A stretch of DNA of 48,670 bases from an uncultured Oscillospiraceae bacterium (GTDB lineage Bacteria > Bacillota > Clostridia > Oscillospirales > Acutalibacteraceae): assembly GCA_900547095.1 (NCBI GenBank), contig URFG01000009.1, positions 1 to 48,670 of the forward strand, in the 5' to 3' direction. A program made the translations under genes and the position numbers. Below the pieces are notes generated by a model that was not told where the DNA came from, ran no database searches, and saw only the letters and a program-made list of their open reading frames with translations. Below are positions 17,395-24,564 of the stretch, piece by piece (positions within the stretch are counted from its first letter, which is position 1; every line of letters begins with the position of its first letter).

Positions 17395-17527
17395 CTGATC
17401 GGAGGAATCAGTCGTAAATGGACGGCGATAGCGGCGACAATACAGACGCTGATAATTACTGTTTAACAGATATTATTAGGCATATCTGTTTGGCTTTGTG
17501 CTGAACGGGTATGCTTTTTTGCGCAAA
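17395..17527 (+). promoter_or_regulatory. Structured leader of the CorC-type gene
   Basis: Three helices can form. CTGAT/ATCAG (17395-17399, 17407-17411) places the leader ORF's GGAGG in its loop. AACAGATAT (17465-17473) pairs perfectly with ATATCTGTT (17482-17490) inside the leader ORF. TTTGTGC (17495-17501) pairs with GCGCAAA (17521-17527, one wobble) across its stop codon. The overlap of hairpins with a translated mini-ORF suggests translation-dependent control, which is inference. Confidence 0.6.
17418..17504 (+). CDS. Acidic 28-residue leader peptide (predicted)
   Basis: An ATG with GGAGG 12 bases upstream (17401-17405) opens a 28-codon frame encoding MDGDSGDNTDADNYC followed by a more hydrophobic tail and a TGA at 17502. 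Five of the first 12 residues are aspartate. It lies between a strong promoter and a gene of the CorC/HlyC ion-transport-associated family. In enterobacteria, acidic or proline-rich leader peptides destabilise ribosomes at low Mg2+ and control mgtA and mgtC; this frame could work in a similar way, but that analogy is mine. It could also be fortuitous, since I have no homologues in hand. The gap to the main gene is 64 bases. Confidence 0.5.
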   Translation: MDGDSGDNTDADNYCLTDIIRHICLALC

Positions 17528-17568
17528 TTTCTAATTTTTGAAAACATTTAAAGGAGTTTTAAAAAACA

Positions 17569-18828
17569 ATGTCAAGCGATTATTTTTCGTCGATTTTGAT
17601 CCTGGTTATTTTGGTTATAATGTCGGCGTACTTTTCGGCCACGGAAACGGCGTTTTCCTCGCTCAACCGCACCAAGCTTAAAACGCTTGCCGAAAAAGGC
17701 GATAAAAGAGCTGATCTTGCCTTAAAGCTTTCGGAGAACTATGACAAGCTTTTATCGACTATTTTAATAGGAAACAATATAGTAAACATCGCCGCGGCTT
17801 CTATTGCAACGGTTTTGTTTGTAAAGCATTTCGGAGACATAGGAGCCACGCTTTCAACGGTGGTTACGACAGTGGTAATTCTTATTTTCGGAGAAATAAC
17901 ACCTAAAAGCATTTCAAAGGATTATCCCGAAAAATTTGCAATGGCGTCTTCACCGCTGTTAAGAATCTTTATATATCTGCTCTTGCCGCTCAACTTCATT
18001 TTCTCGCTCTGGAAAAAGCTTATTTCAAAAATATTCAGAGTTAATCCCGATAATAAAATGTCGCACGATGAACTTTTGATGCTTGTTGACGAAGTTCAGC
18101 AAGATGGCAGTGTTGACGAAGACGAGGGTGAACTGCTTAAAAACGCAATAGAGTTTAACGATATTGAGGCGGAGGATATCTTAACGCATAGAGTAGATCT
18201 TGAAGCCGTATCAATAGACAGTACAAAAGAAGAAATAGCTAAGGTTTTCGCACAGACAAAATTTTCGAGAATTCTAGTCTATGATGAGGATATCGACCAT
18301 ATCGTCGGCGTTATTCACCTTAAAGACTTTTACACAGAGTCGGGAATAACCAAGAAGTCCATTAAAAGCATTATGACACCTGCCATTTTCGTTATGAAAA
18401 ACGAAAAGGTAAGCGATATTTTAAGGGAACTTCAAAAGGAAAAATCCCATATCGCGGTCGTAGTTGACGAATACGGCGGAACTTACGGTATTGTTACAAT
18501 GGAAGATATCATCGAAGAGCTTGTCGGAGAGATCTGGGATGAGCACGATGAAGTAGACGTTATGATAAAGAAGACAGGAGCCGACACCTATGAGGCAGAC
18601 GGCACTATGGAAATGACCGATTTCTGCGAGTATTTCGATATCAAGGTTGAAACAGAATCTGTTTCGCTCGGCGGATTTACTATGGAGCAAATTGGTCAGA
18701 TCCCCGAAGAGGGAGAAAGCTTCAGATATGAAAAACTTGAGATCAAGGTGCTTAAAATTGAAAACCACAGGGTGGCGCTCCTGGAAATAAAAGTTTTGCC
18801 CGAAGAAGAGAAAACCGAAAAAGAATAA
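17569..18828 (+). CDS. HlyC/CorC (CNNM) family protein with CBS domains
   Basis: The 419-residue product carries an N-terminal DUF21/CNNM membrane domain (about 1-185; motif SAYFSATETAFSSLNRTKLK), a pair of CBS domains (about 200-325; VVVDEYGGTYGIVTMEDIIEEL) and a C-terminal CorC_HlyC domain (about 335-415). Family members are tied to Mg2+/Co2+ efflux or Na+-coupled Mg2+ transport; the old name hemolysin is probably misleading. Its own promoter and a structured leader with an acidic mini-ORF precede it, so it appears to be regulated at the RNA level. AAAGGAG precedes the start. A strong terminator follows. Confidence 0.92.
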   Translation: MSSDYFSSILILVILVIMSAYFSATETAFSSLNRTKLKTLAEKGDKRADLALKLSENYDKLLSTILIGNNIVNIAAASIATVLFVKHFGDIGATLSTVVTTVVILIFGEITPKSISKDYPEKFAMASSPLLRIFIYLLLPLNFIFSLWKKLISKIFRVNPDNKMSHDELLMLVDEVQQDGSVDEDEGELLKNAIEFNDIEAEDILTHRVDLEAVSIDSTKEEIAKVFAQTKFSRILVYDEDIDHIVGVIHLKDFYTESGITKKSIKSIMTPAIFVMKNEKVSDILRELQKEKSHIAVVVDEYGGTYGIVTMEDIIEELVGEIWDEHDEVDVMIKKTGADTYEADGTMEMTDFCEYFDIKVETESVSLGGFTMEQIGQIPEEGESFRYEKLEIKVLKIENHRVALLEIKVLPEEEKTEKE

Positions 18829-18832
18829 AAAT

Positions 18833-18867
18833 AAAAATTGCTTCTGAATTTTTCAGAAGCAATTTTT
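18833..18867. terminator. Bidirectional terminator after the CorC-type gene
   Basis: A 16-base-pair perfect stem (18833-18848 with 18852-18867) ends in a T-run on the plus strand and an A-run on the other side, serving both this gene and the converging oadB pair. Confidence 0.9.
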
Positions 18868-18874
18868 TTCTGTC

Positions 18875-19012
18875 TTATTTCTTTTTGACCGGTGCAAGCT
18901 TTGTGAGAATTACCATAACGAGTACTATCACAACCGTTATAATAAATATTCCCGCCATACCTTTGCCCATGATCGGCAGTGTTTTTAAAAAAGAATCTAT
19001 ATTGAAATTCAT
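18875..19012 (-). CDS. Tiny OadG-like gamma subunit of Na+-pump decarboxylase
   Basis: This 45-residue product starts MNFNIDSFLKTLPIMGKGM, has one strong membrane helix (about 19-39, many Val/Ile/Leu) and ends with a basic APVKKK tail. That matches the layout of the small gamma/delta membrane subunits (OadG-type) of Na+-translocating decarboxylases, minus the usual longer soluble tail. It begins 13 bases after the oadB stop with AAGGCGGGT upstream, so the two are co-transcribed. The functional call rests mainly on this context. Confidence 0.68.
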   Translation of the reverse strand: MNFNIDSFLKTLPIMGKGMAGIFIITVVIVLVMVILTKLAPVKKK

Positions 19013-19025
19013 CACTCTACCCGCC

Positions 19026-20153
19026 TTATCCTAGTAAATTTAAGATTATTCCGCCTGCTATAACAGAGGCTATCTGTCCTGATACATTTACGCCTATCGA
19101 CTGCATTAAAAGGAAGTTCTGCGGATCCTCTTTGAGTCCCATTTTATGAACAACTCTTGCCGACATCGGGAAAGCAGATATTCCTGCTGCGCCTATCATC
19201 GGATTTATCTTCTTTTCTTTCGGTAAAAAGATATTTATGATCTTAGCAAATATTACTCCGCCGGCTGTATCGAAAACAAAAGCGAAAAGTCCGAGCAGGA
19301 TAATAAGCAAGGTTTCTTTTGTTAAGAAATATTTTGCCTGCATTTTTGTAGCGATCGTAATTCCGAGGAAAAGTGTTATCAGATTTGCAAGAACCTTTTG
19401 AGCCGTTTCCGACAGAGAATCAAGTACACCGCATTCTCTTATCAGGTTACCAAACATCAAAAATCCTATAAGCGCAACGCTTCGCGGTGAAACTATTCCC
19501 GTTATCATAGTGATAATGATCGGGAAAAGAATTTTTGTGGTTTTGGATATTGAGCGCTCCTTATAAGGCATTCTTATAAGTCTTTCTTTTTTGGTGGTAA
19601 GAAGCTTTATCACAGGCGGCTGAACAAGCGGAACAAGCGCCATATAAGAATAAGCCGCAACCATTATCGCTCCGATATATTTTGAATTGAGATATTGCGC
19701 CACAAAGATTGAAGTGGGACCGTCGGCAGCACCGATAATTCCTATAGACGCGGCATCTTTTAAATCAAATCCGAGAAAAGCCGCAAGCGAAAATGTCATA
19801 AATATACCGAACTGTGCCGCCGCGCCGAAGATCATAAGCTTCGGATTAGAAAGCAGAGGCCCGAAATCGATCATTGCTCCTATTCCGACGAAAAGCAGAA
19901 GAGGGAATAGTTCGTTTGATATTCCCGCATCAAACAAAACATCGATAACGCCGATCTCTTTAACCTTATCGTAAACCTGTGTTACCGCGCCTGAAAGCGG
20001 AAGATTTACAAGGATCGCTCCGAATCCCATTGGCAGCAAAAGAGTGGGTTCCATATCTTTTTTGATCGCAAGATATATAAGAATTGCTCCTATAAGCCAC
20101 ATAACCGCCTGCTGCCAGGTGATGTTTAATACGTTTGAAAATAATTCAGACAT
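19026..20153 (-). CDS. oadB: Na+-translocating decarboxylase beta subunit
   Basis: The 375-residue, highly hydrophobic protein matches the OadB/GcdB/MmdB family, the membrane subunit that couples decarboxylation of biotin-bound CO2 to Na+ export. Visible family segments are GIIGAADGPTSIFVA with its conserved Asp, FVFDTAGGVIFAKI and NPMIGAAGISAFPMSARV. GAGGAGG precedes the start. Only a tiny gamma-like subunit accompanies it; the carboxyltransferase and biotin-carrier genes are not in the window, so the substrate (oxaloacetate, glutaconyl-CoA or methylmalonyl-CoA) is open. A riboswitch-like leader lies upstream. Confidence 0.92.
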   Translation of the reverse strand: MSELFSNVLNITWQQAVMWLIGAILIYLAIKKDMEPTLLLPMGFGAILVNLPLSGAVTQVYDKVKEIGVIDVLFDAGISNELFPLLLFVGIGAMIDFGPLLSNPKLMIFGAAAQFGIFMTFSLAAFLGFDLKDAASIGIIGAADGPTSIFVAQYLNSKYIGAIMVAAYSYMALVPLVQPPVIKLLTTKKERLIRMPYKERSISKTTKILFPIIITMITGIVSPRSVALIGFLMFGNLIRECGVLDSLSETAQKVLANLITLFLGITIATKMQAKYFLTKETLLIILLGLFAFVFDTAGGVIFAKIINIFLPKEKKINPMIGAAGISAFPMSARVVHKMGLKEDPQNFLLMQSIGVNVSGQIASVIAGGIILNLLG

Positions 20154-20178
20154 AAATTACCTCCTCAAAAATAAAAAC

Positions 20179-20219
20179 AGACTCTTATCGGGACACAATA
20201 AGCGCACCGATAAAAGTCT
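20179..20219 (-). terminator. Leader terminator of oadB
   Basis: On the minus strand, AGACTTTTATCGG (20219-20207) pairs with 20191-20179 (13 base pairs, one G-U wobble, 15-base loop) and is followed by a T-rich tail (20178-20165). It sits right before the oadB ribosome binding site, so it can only act as a conditional terminator. Its 5' arm overlaps the last helix of the putative aptamer. Confidence 0.8.
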
Positions 20220-20320
20220 TACCTATTAAGTCTTAAGCGGGCTGTGTTTTAAAAAGCCGTACTGACGCCGAAGACACGGACAAAACATTCTGCCCGCCGG
20301 TTACTCCCTTTTAAGGTATT
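20211..20320 (-). ncRNA. Riboswitch-like leader of oadB (ion-sensing candidate)
   Basis: The minus-strand RNA has a closing helix UAAAAG (20313-20308) / CUUUUA (20216-20211), flanked inside by GGAGUAAC and GGUAAGA, then a perfect helix GCGGGC (20297-20292) / GCCCGC (20242-20237) and a distal arm with CGUCAGUACGG. The GGAGUA...AAGA layout around the closing helix and a GUCA-type internal loop recall the yybP-ykoY Mn2+ riboswitch. A Na+-sensing class would suit the downstream Na+ pump better. The closing helix and the terminator are mutually exclusive, which predicts ligand-induced expression. The class assignment is uncertain. Confidence 0.6.
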
Positions 20321-20346
20321 TAAAAACCGATATTCTTTTTATTAGT

Positions 20347-20374
20347 ATTATACCACTAAAAAATTTTTTTTCAA
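20347..20374 (-). promoter_or_regulatory. Promoter of the oadB leader
   Basis: On the minus strand: TTGAAA (20374-20369), 16 bases, TATAAT (20352-20347). Transcription would start near 20340, giving a leader of about 190 bases. Confidence 0.8.
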
Positions 20375-20391
20375 CAGTTTTTTTGTTTTTG

Positions 20392-20420
20392 TTGAAAATC
20401 AATAATCTCTAAGTTATAAT
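20392..20420 (+). promoter_or_regulatory. Promoter of the GtrII-like gene
   Basis: TTGAAA (20392-20397), 17 bases, TATAAT (20415-20420). AGAAGGAG precedes the ATG at 20464. Confidence 0.8.
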
Positions 20421-20463
20421 TATATTATATTAAAATAATAATTTAAGGTTAGAAGGAGATTCA

Positions 20464-22029
20464 ATGAAAGAAGAAATAAAAAACTATTATTATGAAATAA
20501 AATCGGGTTTTGTGAAATATAAGAATTATTTCTTATTTGCTTTGTTTTGCGGGATTTTAACACACTTTTTATTTTTATCAAATTATCTTATTAATCATGA
20601 TTCGGTACTTTCTTATTCCTCTGATTCATCATGGCTTTTAACACAAGGAAAATGGTTTGCAGGTCCTATTAGTCTAATAAAAGGAAGTTTGGCAATTAAA
20701 TTTTTACAAGCTATAATCGGAATTGTTGTCACTGCGGTTACAGGTTGTCTGATTATAGATATTTTGGAAATAAAAAACAAGATTGCAGGATATCTCAGCT
20801 TAGGGCTGCTGGTGGTTTTTCCCTCCGCAGCAGTTTGCATGATGTATAACGGGTTTGATTATTTTTCAATCACAGCTTTTCTTGCAGTTTCTTCAGCATA
20901 CTTCGGAAAAAACAAAAGTGTTTTTTCATTTTTCCTGGCAGTAGTTTTTTTAACGCTTTCATTAGGAACATATCAAGGCTATATAGGGTTTGCCGGATGC
21001 ATTTTTGTTACAATTTGTATTAAACAGATTTTTGATAAGAATATTAAATTTTCTCAAATTTTATTGAATGGTTTTTATTATGTTTCTGTTTTAATAACAT
21101 CTGTTATAGCATATTACGTAATTCTTCAAGTCATTATCAAAACTTCCGGAATAGATCTCAGCTCCTATAAAGGAATAGATAATATGGCGGAGATTTTAAA
21201 GCCTTCTGTTTTTTTAGAAGCAATAAAAGTTGCTTATACGACTGTTCTGGGCTTTTTTTGGAACTTTAATTTGGGACCATCTTCTACAGGATCAATAATA
21301 ATCAACAGAGTATTCTTAATACTATTAATTGTTTCTTTTGTTATAATGCTTACAAAGGTGGTATTAAACAAACAATTTTCTAAAATAATTTTAGGAATAA
21401 TTTTATTTGCTGTTTTTTTGCCTCTGTCATCCAATCTGATTGGAATTTTAAGTAATAATGCTTCTTATTACTGGGTAACAGCATATTCTCTCTCAATGCT
21501 TATTATATGCGGTATTTCCATAATATTTGAATATGATAACACTGATAAAGGATTTCTAATCAATTCTAAAAGAGCGGTAGCAATCATTTCTTTTTTTGTA
21601 TGTTCAGCTATGATTTTCAATTACTTTGTCTTAGTTAACCGACAATATGAAAAAGCAAGATATGCTTCGATTCAATTAGAATCAAAAATAACTATGCTTG
21701 CCGGAGATATTTACAGAACAGAAGGATTTAAAAATGATACACCTGTAATGTTTGTTGGAGATGGTCCTTTTGAATTTTTAAAATCGGCAGGAATTTCATC
21801 TGTTTTCGGTCAATATAATATAATCGGATTTGATAATGCAGATAACATAACCTCTAACAAAGATTTGCTGATAAATTATATAAATAATGTTCCCGGATTT
21901 AATTTCTCTTATAAAAGTTACGATGAAAGTTTAGAAAAATACAGTGCTGAAATTTCTGATATGCAAGTTTATCCTTATGGGGAAAGTATAAAAATAATTG
22001 ATGATATTTGTTTTGTAAAATTAAGCTAA
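20464..22029 (+). CDS. GtrII-like glucosyltransferase-domain membrane protein
   Basis: The 521-residue product has about ten hydrophobic segments and the early loop pattern YLINHDSVLSYSSDSSWLLT followed by GKWFAGP, which fits the GtrII-type (Glucos_trans_II) membrane glycosyltransferases that decorate surface polysaccharides. The soluble tail (about 400-521) is family-like but not diagnostic. The gene is clearly richer in A and T than its flanks (many TTA, ATA, AAT codons), which suggests lateral transfer, as is usual for surface-glycan genes. It is monocistronic, with its own promoter and a shared terminator. Confidence 0.72.
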   Translation: MKEEIKNYYYEIKSGFVKYKNYFLFALFCGILTHFLFLSNYLINHDSVLSYSSDSSWLLTQGKWFAGPISLIKGSLAIKFLQAIIGIVVTAVTGCLIIDILEIKNKIAGYLSLGLLVVFPSAAVCMMYNGFDYFSITAFLAVSSAYFGKNKSVFSFFLAVVFLTLSLGTYQGYIGFAGCIFVTICIKQIFDKNIKFSQILLNGFYYVSVLITSVIAYYVILQVIIKTSGIDLSSYKGIDNMAEILKPSVFLEAIKVAYTTVLGFFWNFNLGPSSTGSIIINRVFLILLIVSFVIMLTKVVLNKQFSKIILGIILFAVFLPLSSNLIGILSNNASYYWVTAYSLSMLIICGISIIFEYDNTDKGFLINSKRAVAIISFFVCSAMIFNYFVLVNRQYEKARYASIQLESKITMLAGDIYRTEGFKNDTPVMFVGDGPFEFLKSAGISSVFGQYNIIGFDNADNITSNKDLLINYINNVPGFNFSYKSYDESLEKYSAEISDMQVYPYGESIKIIDDICFVKLS

Positions 22030-22031
22030 AC

Positions 22032-22071
22032 AAAAATATACAGCCATAAATTTTTATGGCTGTATATTTTT
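22032..22071. terminator. Bidirectional terminator between GtrII-like and CapA genes
   Basis: A long stem built on ATATACAGCCATAAA and its complement (22032-22050 with 22053-22071) has A- and T-runs at its ends and lies between convergent genes. Confidence 0.9.
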
Positions 22072-23402
22072 TATTCAAATCTTTTCTTGCAGCCGAGTTT
22101 TTGCTGGCAGTCGCTAAGGCCGGCCTCTATAGTAGCTTTTGTTCTTTCATATGATTTAAGCGCCTGAGCCTGATTATCGGAATCAAGTCCCAAAGAAGAG
22201 ATAGCCTGCGCATTTTCGAGCGGATAAATCGTGTAATTTGCCTTGTATCGTTCACCCGTCTTTTTTACCCAGGTTGGAATAACATCGGTAGAAGTAAGCT
22301 TAACAGAGCCGTCGCCGTATTTTGTAAAGGTGTAATAGAATAAAACGCCGTCTTCGGTCTGTCCGCCGGGGCATTCCGATTTAAGCTCTTCCAGGCGCTG
22401 ATTTGAGAGCGCATTGCCCATAGAATAAAGGCACACTGTCTGCTTTGAACCGTCAGACGAAGTGAGCATTTCCAACGGCTGAACCACGTGCGGGTGACCG
22501 CCTACAATTACATCGGTTCCGAGATCGCAGAGCTTTTGAGCGATGTTCTTCTGCTGAGTGTTTTCTTTAAGCTGATATTCTTCGCCCCAGTGCATATAAA
22601 ATACCACGCAATCGGCGCCCTTATTTTTCATTTCTTTTATAATGCTATCCGCCTCGGTGTAAAATCCTGGCAGATTTTCATAGGAAAAGGAATTTATAAG
22701 CGAATTTGCCTCTGTGGAGATAACTGCGCCGTTTATAGATTTTCTTCCCGCCGTTTCGCACTTGTTTTCATAAGTGTAGCATACCATACCGATTTTAATT
22801 CCGTTTACATTCCTTATTATATAAGTATGGTCGGAAGTTGTTTCCTTAGTTCCTAAAAATTCCACCTTTTTCTCTTTTAATATCTTCACTGTTCTTTTAA
22901 GACCGAAAAGACCGGTATCATAGCAATGGTTGTTAGCTGTCAGCAAAACATCGATACCCGAATTTTTACATTCGTCGATAAAATTATCCGGAACATTGAA
23001 GTTTGGATATCCTTTATAATTTCCTGATTCCGTTCCGCCCAAAGTTACCTCTAAATTTGCGACTGCGAGATCGGCAGAATCAAAATATTTTTTTATTTTT
23101 GGAAAAAATGCTGAAAAATCATAATTTCCGTCAGATTTAAGAGCGCCGCTTAAAACCGGGTTGTGCAATAGCAGGTCGCCCATGTTTACAACCGTCGCCT
23201 GAGAAACCAACTTGTTTTTATCCTCTTTTTTCGACTGTGAGGAAGAAACAGAGGAAACATTTGAATTTGCTTTCTTTACCGATTTTGAAATTTTACTTAC
23301 GGCAAACCCGATTCCCGATATTGCCGCTATCAAAACTATAGCGCAGGATATAAGAAATATTCTTCGTCTGATTATCGCCTTTTTTCTTTTTGAATTGCTC
23401 AT
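22071..23402 (-). CDS. CapA family metallophosphatase-fold protein
   Basis: The 443-residue product has a basic N-terminus, one membrane helix (about 12-34), a Ser/Lys-rich linker and a PGA_cap (CapA) domain with the metal-site motifs VNMGDLLLHNPV, LTANNHCYDTG and VGGHPHVVQP. CapA-type proteins take part in poly-gamma-glutamate or other capsule production; the domain belongs to the metallophosphoesterase superfamily. No capB or capC is nearby, so the substrate is unknown. The anchor predicts an extracytoplasmic domain. CGGAGG precedes the start. Confidence 0.87.
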   Translation of the reverse strand: MSNSKRKKAIIRRRIFLISCAIVLIAAISGIGFAVSKISKSVKKANSNVSSVSSSQSKKEDKNKLVSQATVVNMGDLLLHNPVLSGALKSDGNYDFSAFFPKIKKYFDSADLAVANLEVTLGGTESGNYKGYPNFNVPDNFIDECKNSGIDVLLTANNHCYDTGLFGLKRTVKILKEKKVEFLGTKETTSDHTYIIRNVNGIKIGMVCYTYENKCETAGRKSINGAVISTEANSLINSFSYENLPGFYTEADSIIKEMKNKGADCVVFYMHWGEEYQLKENTQQKNIAQKLCDLGTDVIVGGHPHVVQPLEMLTSSDGSKQTVCLYSMGNALSNQRLEELKSECPGGQTEDGVLFYYTFTKYGDGSVKLTSTDVIPTWVKKTGERYKANYTIYPLENAQAISSLGLDSDNQAQALKSYERTKATIEAGLSDCQQKLGCKKRFE

Positions 23403-23432
23403 AAATTTCCTCCGAGATAAAATAACATATAT

Positions 23433-23461
23433 ATAATATCTTATTTTTATAAAAAAATCAA
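23433..23461 (-). promoter_or_regulatory. Promoter of the capA-like gene
   Basis: On the minus strand: TTGATT (23461-23456), 17 bases, TATTAT (23438-23433). Confidence 0.72.
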
Positions 23462-23482
23462 TCGTCCCTTAAACTTAAGCGG

Positions 23483-23511
23483 TTGAAAAAAAGAAAAATA
23501 TGTTGTAAAAT
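23483..23511 (+). promoter_or_regulatory. Promoter of the rhamnose-linked AraC regulator
   Basis: TTGAAA (23483-23488), 17 bases, TAAAAT (23506-23511). It is divergent from the capA-like promoter. Confidence 0.7.
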
Positions 23512-23526
23512 AAAGTCGGTGATGAA

Positions 23527-24483
23527 ATGGATCCAAAATTGCTTGAAAAATTATCGCAGATAACAAAAGAAGAGGAAAAACTGAAAAACGGCGAAAAGCT
23601 CGATATTTCCGCTTATGCTTCAGACGACAGTGCAACTGTCGACAGCCGAAAGCTTCTTAAATACGGAAATCTTATAACCGTTCGCCCGAACACGCGGTTT
23701 ACCGCGTTTCCTAAGCATAAGCATAATTATATCGAAATGGTTTATGTTTGTAAGGGAAGTCAAAAGCATATTATAGGAAACGATACGCAGATAGTCTTAA
23801 AAGAGGGCGAGCTGCTTTTGATGAATCAGTATGTTTTTCACGAAACCGCATATACAGGTGAAGACGACATAGCGATAAATTTTATTATCCTGCCCGAATT
23901 TCTCGATACTGCTCTTGAAATGGCGGGGGCAAAAAGCCTGCTCGGAAGATTTATTTTATCAGGTCTTTCAAGCAAGAACCGCGCAATAAATTACCTGCAT
24001 TTCGATATTTCGGATAATCTTCCGGTTAAAAATCTGCTTGAAAACCTTATCTTTTCTATAGTTTTCGAAAAGCGCAGCAAGAGAATTGAACGAATTACTA
24101 TGGGACTTCTCATTCTAAGCCTTATGAACAGCAAGGAGCTTTCCGTGACCGGGGAAAATGCGTCTTCCGCGGAAAGCATAGCCATAGCGGCAATGAGGGA
24201 GATAGACGATAATTATAAATCGGCTTCGCTCGGAGCGGTTGCAAAAGAAAACAATGTTTCGATAGCGTATGTCAGCAAAGCGGTAAAAGCTACAACGGGG
24301 AAAACATTTAAAACTCTTTTATGCGAAAGAAGACTTGACCGCGCGGCGGAACTGTTAATATCAAGCGATCTCACAGCCGATGAAATTATAAGATATGTGG
24401 GATATGAAAATTCAAGCTATTTTTACAGGGCCTTTTTTAAACGATTTGAAATGACTCCTAAGTCTTACAGAGAAAAAGGTTAA
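23527..24483 (+). CDS. AraC family regulator next to rhaAD
   Basis: The 318-residue product has an N-terminal cupin-like sugar-binding region (about 55-130; FPKHKHNYIEMVYVCKG, GELLLMNQYVFHE) and a C-terminal double helix-turn-helix (about 215-316; AKENNVSIAYVSKAVK and GYENSSYFYRAFFKRFEMTP). It stands directly upstream of rhaA in the same orientation, 81 bases away, so I infer that it activates the rhamnose genes. The start is ATG 23527 with a modest GGTGATG site upstream. Confidence 0.88.
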   Translation: MDPKLLEKLSQITKEEEKLKNGEKLDISAYASDDSATVDSRKLLKYGNLITVRPNTRFTAFPKHKHNYIEMVYVCKGSQKHIIGNDTQIVLKEGELLLMNQYVFHETAYTGEDDIAINFIILPEFLDTALEMAGAKSLLGRFILSGLSSKNRAINYLHFDISDNLPVKNLLENLIFSIVFEKRSKRIERITMGLLILSLMNSKELSVTGENASSAESIAIAAMREIDDNYKSASLGAVAKENNVSIAYVSKAVKATTGKTFKTLLCERRLDRAAELLISSDLTADEIIRYVGYENSSYFYRAFFKRFEMTPKSYREKG

Positions 24484-24493
24484 ATTAAGTCCC

Positions 24494-24542
24494 TTAAAAG
24501 TAAAATTATGACCTTTTAATTTAATTTGAAAAAAGTTATAAT
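24494..24542 (+). promoter_or_regulatory. rhaA promoter region with inverted repeat
   Basis: A perfect -10 TATAAT (24537-24542) lacks a recognisable -35 at 16-18 bases. Upstream lies an inverted repeat TTAAAAG (24494-24500) / CTTTTAA (24513-24519). A poor -35 plus a nearby repeat fits an activator-dependent promoter, presumably served by the adjacent AraC protein (inference). AAGGAGG precedes the ATG at 24565. Confidence 0.5.
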
Positions 24543-24564
24543 TTATTAAAAAGGAGGATGAATT

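Noticed and set aside
19026..20374. Firm naming of the oadB leader as a Mn2+ riboswitch
   Set aside because: Only short signatures match yybP-ykoY from memory, and gene context points to sodium; I report it as riboswitch-like without a settled class.
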